Part shown: one piece after another, positions 26,830 to 39,000 of the stretch | Layout of the letters: every line of letters starts with the position of its first letter | How positions within the stretch are numbered: the first letter of the stretch is position 1 | DNA from: Phylloscopus collybita | Lineage: Eukaryota; Chordata; Aves; Passeriformes; Phylloscopidae | Assembly (NCBI GenBank): GCA_027886175.1 | Contig: JAJNNQ010000026.1 | Location: 27,236,001-27,300,000, forward strand | Reading direction: 5' to 3' | DNA: 64,000 nt | Position numbers and translations under genes: made by a program | Notes under the pieces: generated by a model | The model's input: only the letters and a program-made list of their open reading frames with translations | What the model was told of the DNA's origin: nothing | The model's database searches: none

Positions 26830-27440
26830 TTTACAACATCAGTATGTGTTATCTACAAATTCTACTCGCAGACTGGGCTTTTTTCCCTGTTTGTTTTCTT
26901 CCAGATATTGGACATTACCTCTGGAGTCTCTTCTATCACCACTGTAAAAATCTTGACACAGCTATGAGTCTCCATGGAAAACTTCAATGAGAGGTTTATC
27001 AGACAAATTATTCTTGAGCCCTATTCTTTCCACCAAAGCACTCATGAACTGTCAATATTTTGTCCAGGACTGGAATCAAGATAACTGGTTTCCAGTCACA
27101 GCTGGGTCTTTCCACTTGAACTTTTCAAGCAGAGGCACATCCGATTCTTTCGCATTTATGCCAAATTCTACAAAATTATGAGGAATTGCCACCAAAATGA
27201 TAGAAACTTGTCTCCCCTTTGTGGACATGGATCAAGGCAGCGAGGTCTGTGAAGGCAATAGCACTTATCCCTCACAGATGCTGTTTCAAATTTTTGATCC
27301 TTTGTCAGGCTTTATGTAATAGATACACATCCCCCTTCCAAATACCTAAAAAAATATTTATTAAACACATCTGTTCTTTTTTGGCAACACGGCCAATACA
27401 TTTCCATCCCATAATAGGCCTAAACAACTTTTGAAGAGAC
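26830..27440 (-). mobile_element. Degenerate ancient CR1-like LINE fragment
   Basis: Read on the plus strand, this contains antisense wording typical of old CR1/L3-type LINE open reading frames. It has a TGTTATCTACAAATTCTACTC block near 26846 (equivalent to the 'ATCATCTGCAAATTTTAC' phrase of old CR1 copies). It has TAACTGGTTTCCAG near 27081-27094 followed by GGGTCTTTCCACTTGAAC, and a TATTTATTAAACACATCTG block near 27353. In a live element this would fall in the reverse transcriptase region. Here it is broken by many stops and indels and has no coding capacity. It is clearly older than the octamer-tailed CR1 copies elsewhere in the window. The boundaries are uncertain and the call could be wrong, since it rests on matching remembered phrases. 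Confidence 0.45.
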
Positions 27441-28439
27441 TAGTAAGAAATGATGTTTTAAACACAAAAACCCCACCAAAATTCCTAGAATAGTTTCACT
27501 TCATCAGAATAGCTTTCTTGTGTATCTTTAACTTCTCTTATCAACAGTCCGTGCTTTACAACTCTACTAAACGAACAAACAGATGTAGCAATCTGTATAA
27601 ATCGGATTTTCTTTCAGCAGTTTTGAAGACAGAGATTCAGCAGTTTTGACTACGCTCTAAGATGGACCCTATCACTACTTAGATATGTTTGAGCGTTTGC
27701 AGTGCTTATGTCCACTTTCAGGGCAGGATATTGAAGACATCTCCTTCCTCACTTTCTAAATATAAATCATTTAATACCACTCCTGACTTTTAATAATGCT
27801 CATTTCTGTGCACATGCATGGAATGATCCTGTCTAAGCTACCTAGAGTCATTCCACTAGTCTGTTAGTCATGTGGCAGATACAAGCATGCAGGTACTTAT
27901 GTGAACGAAACAGCACTAAATGCCTCTTCAAAGCCAGAAACTGAAATGTTCACAGCCAGGGACATCTTGTGACTCTTGGCTCTCCATGACATGCAGAAGC
28001 TTTCTTGCCCTAAAATTCTTGCATCACACTACCTATACTTATGGAATATAGACTTTTAGCTAGATGCTTGTTTTAATTAATATATTCAGCTTTTATAGTC
28101 TCACCTTTTCTTTTAATAAAGTTCAAGTCTTCACATTGTCCTAGGTTTTGACCTTGGTGTTGTGTAGTCCGAATTTGACTAAAGGAAATGAAAATTCTTA
28201 TGCAGGTTCCTATCTTGTCAGAGAAACATAGGATATCTTCTACCTCTGTACTAATTACTGATTAAAATACTCTGTACTGATTAAAAGTGCTTATTTTGAC
28301 AACTAGAGATTGATATAAAATAGAATTTTAAAACAATCTTCTAGGATTTCAAGGAAAACAGAACATCATTTGAAATAACAGCCATTCAGTAAGGCTGGTA
28401 ACTGTAGGTATGTCAAAAGTAGAGCAAAGAGACATAGGG
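27441..28439. other. Unique noncoding DNA
   Basis: No gene or repeat recognised. Confidence 0.5.
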
Positions 28440-28640
28440 GATTCAGACTATTTCTTAGAGTCAGATTAAATTAGCTGCGATGGACTTTTAATTATGCAAA
28501 TTACTCAATTATTTTCCACAATTTGCTTTGTGTTTCTATGTCATATTAAAACTCTTCAAATATAACTTGATTCACACTATAGTTTTGCTCTATAATTTTT
28601 CTTTTCTCCCACAGATAAATCCTTTTTCTGCCTGCATTTG
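28440..28640. promoter_or_regulatory. Candidate POU/homeodomain regulatory element
   Basis: At 28489-28503 the sequence TAATTATGCAAATTA overlaps a TAATTA homeodomain core (28489-28494) with a perfect octamer ATGCAAAT (28494-28501), the classical POU-factor site. Further AT-core words (CAATTATTTT at 28506) follow within 25 bases. The surrounding 200 bases are complex rather than repetitive. The motif itself is seen directly. That it functions as an enhancer, or is conserved, is inference. Confidence 0.3.
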
Positions 28641-28806
28641 CCATTTATTATGAAATTTATTGTGCTGAGTGGATGTACTGACATGCACTCATCTCACTGT
28701 AATCTTGTCAGACCATAGCAGGAGAGGGTATCTTGAAGAAATCATTAATTTAGGAGACTATGCTCTCCTTCTGGCTCACAGGGGTGTAGGTGTCTTGATT
28801 AATAAC
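28641..28806. other. Unique noncoding DNA
   Basis: Nothing recognisable between the candidate regulatory stretch and the AAT microsatellite. Confidence 0.5.
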
Positions 28807-28822
28807 AATAATAATAATAATA
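28807..28822. repeat. (AAT)n microsatellite
   Basis: Five consecutive AAT units. A preceding AATAAC at 28801-28806 is a degenerate extension. Confidence 0.93.
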
Positions 28823-31800
28823 ACTTGATTAAAAGTAAATGACTGTCTGCACTGGCATCCTCCATGACTAAACTAAATTTTTGAGAAGTCACCTACTAGA
28901 AAATCTAGAAAACTTGCCTGTATCTACTGATCTACCAGGTATGAAAGAAAAAGCTACACAGGTTTAAAAGGAAATTCTGATAAACAGCCCTTAGCTGAGC
29001 TAGAGGAGAATGGCAATTCCATCTGTCTATACTGCTCAGTTAAGTTTCCAGAAGGTAAAACTTCTGTTACTGCATGTTACTGCTCCCAAAGAAATAACTG
29101 GCAATTTCCAGCTGTGACAGTTTAACACAGAGAATTGTACAACTCACTTAGGAACTCTAGCTTGACCCAATCACACAAAAAATATTTCTGATGATGGTGA
29201 CCTAAATATCCTATGAGCAGTAGTAGCTAGGCAAATAGTTATTTCTAAAAATGCAACTGTTTATTCCTACACTGAACACTAATGAATAAAATATTTCAAA
29301 TTTAGTAGTGGAAAAATAATAAAACAAAGAATGGATTATCATGAAGAAAATAAAAACACAGTAAAAAGGAAATAGAGGAAAAAACCCTTCAGCTTTATAG
29401 AATATATACTTTATGATAATTTATTGGTTGTATTTGAGCAGAATTTAGTGATAAATCTTAATATATACAAGAAAAATGGTATAGTTTGATAAGAAACAAC
29501 AGCTGAAGAAATGGTGGAAAAATCATGTTGGGAAGTAGTGAGTGGAGTATGGAGTCGAGCACTAAAATATAGATTTTTTTTATATCAATGAAATGATCAG
29601 CAAGCAGGGTAGTGCTCAAGCTTTTGATCCATTCAATAGGACTATTGCTTCAAACAACCATTCAGCATCTCCTCTTTGGGGGAGTTCAGGCTATAGGGTC
29701 TGTGGGCTTCCCTCCTGCACATGAAAGCCAAAAAATTTGCACACAAGTTTCTACATTTCTCTTTTGAGATTCAGAGCACACAAACATGCCAGAGCCACTG
29801 CACTGCTTGAGACACGCTAACAAGCAAGCCCTGAGAGATTTGTTCACAGCCACAAGTAAAACCTGAAGCTCCCCTCCCTTGCCTCTCAAGAATCAGCTGG
29901 GTGCAGTTACATTTCTTCTTCAGACTGCTTTTCATTGACCACTTTATTAAAGCAAGGGCAGATCTATTTGTTCAATCCCCCTTGGAACGAAGGATATATT
30001 TTACCTCTAAGGTAGGACCTCTATTGCAGTTTCCAGATGTCCTTTGTAAACACAATATAGCCTTGATTTTGAAGTGGAAGTGAGAACTAAAAACCATATG
30101 TTCCAAATCTGGGACATTTTTTCCTCTCAATAAACATGAAAAATCTCAATTCTCTCTAGTACTCACATACACATATTTAAATAACTCAATAATGAAAGCC
30201 AGGGCCTTGGGCAGCAGCTGACCATTCATCACTGACACATGGTATCAAATGAATCCATAAACAGATTTTTTTTTTCTCATTAAATGCTTTTAAATATAGC
30301 TTGTCATAGAAAAACACAAATGATTCAAGGACAAAACATCTTCCTCTGCCTATTGTTTCTGCTGATGGATTTCTGTCTTTCCCCAAAACCAAACATATTT
30401 CATTTATAGCCTAAGAAATATTTACACCAAGATAAAAATCCCACAAGCATTTTCTTGCTTTTCTTTTGTACTTTAAAACTAATTTTAAAAATTGTCTTCT
30501 ATTTCTGCTGAAACACAGTATTTTGTAGTATTCCACTTCAAGACAAGTCACTTTTGTTACACTGCAATCTTTTCATCAGAGAAAACTGCAAAATCATTGA
30601 TTAGCCTCTCTGGCATGAAGCTGGTATTATGGAATTCCTTACACTTACTTTACAAAAACCAGCCCTTGCACAACTCTAGTGTTTCTCCCTGTTCCTTCTG
30701 ACCTATAACACCTCACACCACACCAGTCTGGATGGCCTTGGCCACCTAAGATCTTCTCTGGTTTGAGTTAGTCCCAGCCAGTTGAAGCTACCTTTTGGCG
30801 TTCATTAAAAAAATGTTGAAAGATACAGGAGATGAGAGTGAAAAGAAAAATCATGAAGCAAATATGTGGAAGCCTGACAGAAATGTTGGCATGGCTCTGA
30901 TCTGATGCATCTGTTGAGACTCAGGTATAAACTACATAAATCAGATGAACTTAGTGAGGAAGGTATATAATGAACACTCCTGTGTGAAGTTTGTAGTTGT
31001 CATTGAAAGAAAGCATTGGCAGTTTTTCTGCAGTGTTTTGATACCAGGTTTCCTAATACCCTAGGGCATATCCAATTCTTCTGTTTCCATACCTTCATCT
31101 ATCAAGATAGAATAACAGCACACACAGAGAGAACTAAGTTATATACACTGTGGAGCCCTAGGGTAGGAGTTCAGCATTGCTAGTCACAATATATATACAA
31201 AATGAGACCTTCCCAAATTACTCAGTTCATAAATCTTAATTTTACTTCATCAGCTCCAGACAGGCTGCTTTATCCCTCTCCTCTCTGAGATACCATATAC
31301 TCAGTCTGCGAATGAAGCTTGTCTCAGTCACTACAGTAAATGTCTCCTGCCAAATCCCAGCCCAGAATCAAAAGCCTGAGCACCAAATGACTTGTGAGGT
31401 CTTGTGATGTCTATTCCAAAAACTCTTCAGCCCACCAGAATTTTAAATAAATGAATTAAAGCTACCATGGGTATATTTATACACATTAACATCACTTCTC
31501 TCTGCACCTGTCTTAGGAACATGCACAATCTCCTTTAGATACTGCTTTTTTTTTTTCCTATTTTCTAGCATATCCTTTTTCTCAGTGATTTTAAGTTGAA
31601 GTTTATACCTCAAATGTAGGATTTTTTACACTCAAGAGGTACAAAATTTTCTCTTGTGTAGCATCAATGATCCCTGGGGAATCTAAATAAAAAATTCTCA
31701 GTTAAAACAGGTTAGCTCTGAACACAGCATGACCATTTCTCTGTGATTGGTGTCAAGGTTGCTTCCAGATCACCTTTCTTGTTACTTCAATCCAGAAAAA

Positions 31801-33995
31801 AAAATCACAAACATATTTGTTACCATGGATGTGAAACCATTTAATTCGTAATGGTAAGAAATTTCTAGCAAAAAAAAATGTTCAGCTCAGTATTTATCTG
31901 CAATGCACAACGCTGGTGAAGTATAACTCACATGCTGGAATATTATTCACACCCTTTCACCAGTTCACCTGGGCAGACTTTGGGTACCAAAAGGGGTGTG
32001 TCCTATGGCTTAGCAGATGGTGTGCTAGCTCTGTCTCACTACAGAGGACACTTAATCAATTTCCTTGTCACTGTGGAATAACAAAGTACATCTCCAGATG
32101 TTTCTTTTCTGGAGCACATGGTTTCTCGCTGTAAACACCTTTTCAGAAATACTTCATTGTCTGGTTTTGTTGCATATCTATGTTGGACATAAAATGCTGA
32201 CAGTTTCTTAGATTAATGTGGAAGGTTTAGTCAGAAATTTAATTCTAATAAAATGTTGCATCATACTCCCAAAATATCTCACTTCCACCTGTCTTATTTT
32301 TTTCAGCTTTCTTTGGTGAGGCATTCACCACTATTTTTCTTTCTGTAACTAATCCCTGCCACTTATCTGTTTCCCAAACCTCTCCTCCAATGCTGTGCTT
32401 TGCCTTTCCGGAGTTCTACAGTTTTGCTACGACAGAGGAAAATAGGCTTAATGCAGAGAAGTAGGAATAAGATGAGAAGGACAACATCTATGTGCCCTGA
32501 GAGCCAGTGATGTTTCCTTGGCTGACTGCAGTTCCTGCTGATATTTGGCCTGTGTAATAGTTGGACACTACTTGTGATTTCTTCCCCATTCTCCAACCTG
32601 CAATTTGTGTCTTCCTGGAAGGTCTGTGGTGCCACAGTCTCTCCAGGCCCTCCAAGAGCAGAAAGAAGCTGTGGATGACGCCACACCCATCCTGCTCTGA
32701 CATGTTTTCCTGGCAGCCTGGAGATGTGCAGCCCTGTTGCACAATCTGTTGTTTCCATGCGTTCCTGTTCCACAAATAGATGTGACCCATTACTCCAAAC
32801 CTCCACTTATGACTTGCAATATCTTCCTACAAATATAAGATAATAAGCCCCATTTTGAAAAAAAAAGGTGGGTTCAGAGAAGGACAGGAAAAATTGCACC
32901 TTCATTACAACAGTCCTTGTGAGACATCTTTATTTCAAGTCCTTTAATAACAGGATGATTCCTTCTGTGTATTCATATGCTTCTGTTGGCCTCACCAAAT
33001 TTTTCAGTATCTGTGCATGGAAAAGGAAACTGGACTCTACCAGGATGCACACATACCATAAGGAGAAAATATTTATTTTATCTAAGTTCTAGGCTATAAA
33101 TTCTGTCCTCTCTTATAGCACTAAGTAAGGGGTCAAAGATGAGAAGTGATGGCTTTTGGTGATAGAATCCAGCTTGATTTTAGGTTTGTGGGTCATGCAC
33201 ATAGTGTTGGCAGTTAGCAGTAAACAGCTCTTATTGTAAAAGGAAAAAATATGTGATGGGGAAGTCACTGACTGATAATACACACAGAATTTCTAAAGGC
33301 TATTTACAGTCATTTTTCAGTCTGCAAATCTCCACTAAGCCGTTTCCTCCTCTCATCAACAATTAGAAAGCCTAAAACTGAGAATAAGGTTTCTTTCCAT
33401 TGGTGTACTACTATACACAAGCAGCCTATTTGGTAAGGAAAGAGATTCAATTTAGTGTGTCAGAAGCACCAATGAATAGAAACCATAACAAGAATGTCCA
33501 TGAGATGCACAGTTGTACTGAGAAGAATACTAAAAAAACCTGGTAAATTTCAGCTCATACTGTACCTATAGATGCACTTCCAGTTACTTGCCTGAACTTA
33601 CTCATGCATTGATTTTAGGAGTAATTAAATTCTAAAGCTTACGTCTACTATAAACATACAGTTTTCCTACCATGTTAGAATTCAAAATCAGAATAAAATG
33701 GCACTATGCTCTTGTCTTTCACTGTATTACAAAACAAATTTCTGACAAATGGCAGATTTAGCAGTCAGACTCAGAACTTACTGCACTTGTTTCTGCCCAT
33801 CTCCTCGCCTTTAAAAAATCTATAAATTACAGAAATAAGCTTGGACTTCAGGGAAAGCCTTGCATGTCTAAAACCAGAAAGTAGCCCTAGGATATAGTTC
33901 AGCATGAGTACGTTAATGAAGACTATTCCTGGGATTATTGTTGCTATCTAATAGGGAGAATGAGAAATGGAATAATTTGTTTCTTGGTATTTAAT
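28823..33995. other. Unique noncoding DNA, no gene seen
   Basis: About 5 kb without a supported gene. Around 32363-32806 three frames on two strands are open at once, with a hydrophobic stretch near the end of the minus-strand frame. This is best explained by low stop density in a slightly GC-richer patch. A loose resemblance to an ancient MIR-like tail (AATAAGCCCCATTTTG near 32841) was noted but is too weak to call. Confidence 0.5.
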
Positions 33996-34057
33996 GTCCC
34001 CCTATATGAAAAATAGCAAAAAGTGTGTCCCCCCATATGAAAAATAGCAAGAAGTGT
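33996..34057. repeat. 31-bp tandem duplication
   Basis: The unit at 33996-34026 (GTCCCCCTATATGAAAAATA and onward) is repeated immediately at 34027-34057 with two visible substitutions (T to C in the C-tract edge and A to G near the end). There is no third copy. The few differences imply a fairly recent local duplication. Confidence 0.95.
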
Positions 34058-35045
34058 GTATGTTCTATGATGTAATTTATATCACAGAAAACAACCTTCA
34101 CAGGAAACCCTTATAAATAGAAATTTAACTAATGGAACATAAGGATAAATGGTAATATTTTTCTAGATAATGTGGGGGTTTTATTGCTCAAGTTTCTGAA
34201 CTCTTGATTTTTATTCCTCTTTTTCAAATATACCTACATGTACAGGTTAGGTGTTTGTGTTACTGGAATACATGCAGTGACTTTTTTTGTTCAAGATTCT
34301 TCAGACTCTTTAAACTTTTTACTGATAATAGAGCCTGGTGTACTCTGGTATGGTTCAGCAGATGGCTAAACAGAAGATGGCAAAGAAAGATGGAACAGTC
34401 AAGAAGGTCTGTGCAATTAAGCTTGATACAACTCCCCAAGCTATTAGATCCTGCCTTTGTATCTTTGCTGCAACGTCAGCTCTCTGACTCCTCTTTAAAA
34501 ATTTATGTTTATCCCTGATCCTGTACAATCCCATTTTTCATAGTTTTATATAGACTGTCTAGACCAAACCTGTTTGAGGGGGCGGAGGGGATAGCAACAT
34601 TATTTTTTATAAATCTCTGCTCAATTGTAACTCCCCCCCTGCATTTCAGCAATCAGCTTTGAAGGTAAAGTTGACATTTACAGTTTTATGAAATTACTTT
34701 ATATGCAGAAAAATTAAGTTCTGCCATGTTTTGCTCATAGGGACTTAACTCACAAAAGGCATGTTCCACTGAAGCATGCTGCTTTGACAGCAGCTGCTTT
34801 TCTGGTCAGACAAAAAGCCTAGGATTAATAACTATGGGCTCTAAAGCAGTTGGTGTATTTCTGGTTCTACCCAAGTCAATGGCTAACCTCCAAGTGGAGT
34901 GTGGAATTCGTCCTTTTAGGACCAGAAATTCAGCACATTAACAACCGGAGTTAATTCCTGCACATCTTATCAGAAGCATGAATTCAGTCAGTTTCTTCAG
35001 ACTAGACTGTTAAATCCTCCTTTCAGCTCCTCAGTCCCACACATG
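34058..35045. other. Unique noncoding DNA
   Basis: No gene or firm repeat. A 104-codon plus-strand frame at 34204-34518 has no motif. A phrase near 34871-34910 (CCAAGTCAATGGC then CCAAGTGGAGTG) may be another scrap of the ancient palindromic repeat noted at 36010, but it is too short to call. Confidence 0.5.
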
Positions 35046-35125
35046 TCATAGAATAACAGAATATTTTGGGTTGGAAGGGACATTTAAAAGTCATCTAGTT
35101 CAACCCCCAATGTAATGCCCTAAAG
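35046..35125 (-). mobile_element. CR1 LINE, short 3'-terminal fragment
   Basis: An inverted CR1 tail. TCATAGAATAACAGAAT at 35046-35062 is the decayed octamer end, followed by TTGGGTTGGAAGGGACAT and TCATCTAGTTCAACCCCC, the standard antisense wording of the last part of avian CR1. Only about 80 bases are kept, so the copy was severely 5'-truncated on insertion or later deleted. It has no coding capacity. Confidence 0.93.
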
Positions 35126-36009
35126 GCAAAACTGCACACTCGTATCTGTTTGTGGCTGCAAAACACAGATTTGTTCCTCATATTAGAGTCTATTAATGCC
35201 CCTCCCAAAATCTTTTAAAAATACTTATGCCAGAAAGCATTGCAATACAGCATTCTGGCTTAAGCTTGGAAAACAAAAAATCACTTACCCAGATTTGCTT
35301 CATTTCTAGTGATTTCCTAACCTGCTATGTTCATAGTATGTTAAGCTGGAAGTTTGGAAGAGGCACAGTTCCTCAGGATCCACAAAGATCAATAATAGTC
35401 AATTAAAGTTAGTCATATTCCAACCAAAAGACAATTAACAATCTTCTAAAACATTAAGCATCCTAAAAACCTTAATTTATCTCTATGAAGCCACCGAATA
35501 TTACCTAAAAGCATAAGTATATATAACAGAAGTACTGCAGAAGCAGTAAGTGTTGCTTTGAAGAGTGTTTGTAAACAAGAGTCCCAGAAAAGCGTAAAAA
35601 AAAAAAAGTAGGATTAACACTTTAAATGATATTGATTAGTAGTTTAAGTTGTACTACAGCATGACTTTGACATTTAGTTGAACACAGCCTTTCAGTGAGT
35701 CTTGGATTCAGTGTCTAATTTTGAAAACAGAGTTTAGAATTTGTTTCAAGTCACTTAAACAAGTAAACTTTCTAAGTTTATTCCTACTGAAAGTTATCCC
35801 AGAAGACAGGCTGAATGTCGAGCACCCAGCAGCAACACTGCATCAACTGGTGAGTATTTTGTGAAGTTCTCCCTCAAATAAAATGATGCTGACCCACGGT
35901 GAGGGTTCAGCCTAAGTGAAACTTGTAGTAAAAAACTCGGAATTTGGAACATTGCCTTTACTTATTTATTTATTTATTTCATTTTTAAGAATTAATGGTT
36001 TAAAGATCA
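35126..36009. other. Unique noncoding DNA with a TTTA microsatellite
   Basis: A short (TTTA)n tract of four to five units occupies about 35962-35979. Nothing else is recognisable. Confidence 0.6.
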
Positions 36010-36095
36010 AGGGCCAGCCCTTGTCCCGTGTGCTATGTGCAGAACTCCCACTGTTGTCGGTGGGAGTATCACAAACATATCTGAGGCAGAATGTG
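36010..36095. repeat. Scrap of an ancient palindromic amniote repeat
   Basis: GGGCCAGCCCTTG at 36011 is followed by an inverted repeat: ACTCCCAC at 36044-36051 pairs exactly with GTGGGAGT at 36060-36067 around an 8-base loop. This order (a 'GGGCCAG' edge, GCAGAACTCCCA, a centre, TGGGAGT) matches a palindromic interspersed repeat family that I recall from reptile and bird genomes, whose centre reads like 'CCATTGACTTCAGTGGG'. The inverted repeat is directly visible. The family identity is from memory and is moderately uncertain. Confidence 0.45.
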
Positions 36096-39000
36096 ACCTT
36101 TTAATGCACATAGCCTTTTTGGGTAACATCAATACTTCAAAATTGACTATCAATTAGATTTACATGAAGGGCAGTTTTGATAAAATAGCTTACAAGGAAC
36201 AGAACATCGTGCTGACCTTCAGGGTGAATGCTATCTTTTGTTAGCAAATTGTTCAATGAATTGAAGTCATTGTGAATCCCAACAGATTTATTTTGTCATA
36301 TAAACTGCTGTGGTGACTATAAAATACATATGTTGATTCTATGAGGATGAAATAAAGAAATGGGATGGGGATTTTGTGTAGAGCTAAAAAAACCCAAGAA
36401 AATTATAACAGTTCACGTGATGAAGACCATTAAGGAATAGTTCTGATTGCGAAAACCCCATATTGCTTCATTCTTTTAAAAGCAAAACTTCCAATCAACA
36501 AGTAAATCCAATTCTAAGTAACAACATAAATTTGAAATTCAAATTATACACATACTGTGAATAGCACTCCTACACCACCTTTATCCTCAGCAAACTGACA
36601 GTACCGTATTAACATCTATCAGTAGTTTGACAAGCTTTCATCCATGTAGTATTAGTATTTCAGCAAATGATCACGAAATGAAAATATAAAATAACATTCA
36701 GAAAGGGGACAGATCATGTTTGTTCTAAAGCAAACTTAAAATATTACCAGAATATACTTAATTTTAAAGATTTAAAAGCCAAATTGTGTTAAAAGCATAT
36801 TTGCAAATCTGAAGTCCTTATGGCAGACAGAAATATTATAGCTACCATTTTTCATTATATACCTTTCTTTTATAGTAATTGTTCATCATAAATAGTCATA
36901 ATTTACAGCTGAAACCAACACAGCAGTGTGCTCAAGTACATTAGAAGACTCCTAACATAGCCAATGGCTTACACATACTTCTCATCAATTATACATACTC
37001 TGTCCTCTTTTGTAATAGCTGAAGTTACATGTCTGAGAAGATCAAAGTGGAAAGGATACACAATGTGAGAATCTTGTCACAAAAGTTAAGAAAACATGTT
37101 GCTACAGGTGGTGCCAGCAGGAAGGGAAGGGATTAGGGCTCATTCTCTTGTTATCTCAACCAACCTATACCTGATGGACCATGAGGATACAGCTGGAAGA
37201 AGCAAGACATCAAAAAAAGTGGGAACCCAGTGCGCTTAGAGCCACTGGTGAGAAGAGCATGGGCAGGTGGGTGCCTGTTAAAATGGCTAATCTCATAATC
37301 CTGAATCACACAGCTCCTCTTTTCAGCCTAACTTTACACTCATGTTTTTTTTAAGTCAAAATAAGTGTAGAACTTGTTGAACTGACACCAATTTTACTGC
37401 AATCACAATATAAGCTAGAAATAAAGGATTTATTCAGGATGCAAGCTACGAATTCAATTATCTTTGTCAGCTAAATGAATGAATCTGGCAACATATTTGG
37501 CACAGATTTTCCTCCTAAAAAGATAAAAAATATAAAAATCTTATGTAGGGGTTTTTCATTAGGAAGGCCCAAATGGACTGTCTGTATAATGCAGAGCATC
37601 ATTTTACTACATGCAAGAACTAGTAGCCAGAAGAAAAAAGACCTTTTTAAAAAGCCCTTCAGTAGACCAATGGCAGAGCTAGCAACATGAGAAAAAGAGA
37701 AGTCTCAAGTTAAAAATATTACACCAAATTTTAGATTGCACAGGTATTCTTTTGGTAAAAATCTGCCTCACCTTTGTGTGTGCACACCTCTTTCCCTTAT
37801 GGCTGACTGTACCTTCAGCCAGACTCGGGCACCTCTGCTAATAGTCTGACTGGCACAGCACAGGTTAGCTCCAGTTTGCACAGCCCAGGCCAGACAGGTC
37901 ATGCCTGCCTTCAGAAAGATGTGCTGCCTCTCTGTGAGATCCACATACCCAGGCACACCACCTCACCAAGGCAGTCATGAGGCTTTTAGATCAGAGCTGC
38001 CTCCTGAGCAGCCAGACTGGAACACGGGGCAGAAGGAATTTGGACTTGTCAGTACCAGTCAGCCAATGCTGTGGGATTCAGCACAGAGTGTAGGGAAAGT
38101 GATATGAAAGCACATTTCCTGTGGCAAGTTACAAAGCACAGAAAGGGTTAATGCTGCTGCCCACTTCAACAACTGCAGCCCTCAGCAGTAAGAAGTGATG
38201 TCCCAGGTCCAGAGACATCTTCACAAAAAACATACGGAAAGTTGTTCCATCATGATAAGAAATGATAGTTGCAAAATATTCTTGGAGAATACTGAAAGCT
38301 ATAATCCAACAGATGCATGGAAAGAATATATAAATGCTTCCCAAGATCTCATCTAAGACCAGAACTTGGCCCCCCTGGGTCATGGGTTTCTACATTCCTA
38401 GGATGCCTAGGCATGAGAAGGCCATGACTGGAACAGCTATATAACCACCACATATCCCCACTCACTGAGAATATTTTGAAGATCTGACTGGAACAGCCTG
38501 GACTTATAAAAATAAGGGATTTACACTGAGATACTGCATGACCCATCTATGGAGGACAAAATTGACATACTCATATCCAACCACATAATGACTAGCCATT
38601 CCCATCTACCTTCCAAAGATAAAGCAATTTATAGAACACAAAAGGAATCCCATGCAGTCAGGTTGTCAAAGGAGAGAAGAAAAGTGCTTAAAATGCATAT
38701 CTCATAAAACTAATGTGTGATCTGATATCTTTGCTTTTTCAAGTGGCTCTAAATTTATTGAAGCAGATTTTCATCTGAAGTAAATCAACATCCTTCATTA
38801 AATCAATTAGCAGTGTTTTCCTGATTCTCATTAGATGGTGACTGGGCTGCTAAAATGCCTGAGGTCAGGAAGCACTAGGAAGTCTCAGGAGGACACACAT
38901 CATTGTTAGGAGACTTCCTGCTCCCCAAACAGGGAGAAACTACTGTTCAAGAAAGAGCAGATATCCTTATGAGAGGTGCTTATATTTAATGTTTATGGGA

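Noticed and set aside
32363..32806. 147-codon minus-strand frame with a hydrophobic stretch near its end, resembling a membrane protein
   Set aside because: Another minus-strand frame and a plus-strand frame are also open over the same bases, which points to low stop density. The hydrophobic run is a single unsupported segment and no family is recognised.
36529..36545. 8-bp inverted repeat AATTTGAA / TTCAAATT
   Set aside because: An AT-rich palindrome of this size is expected by chance in a window of this length.
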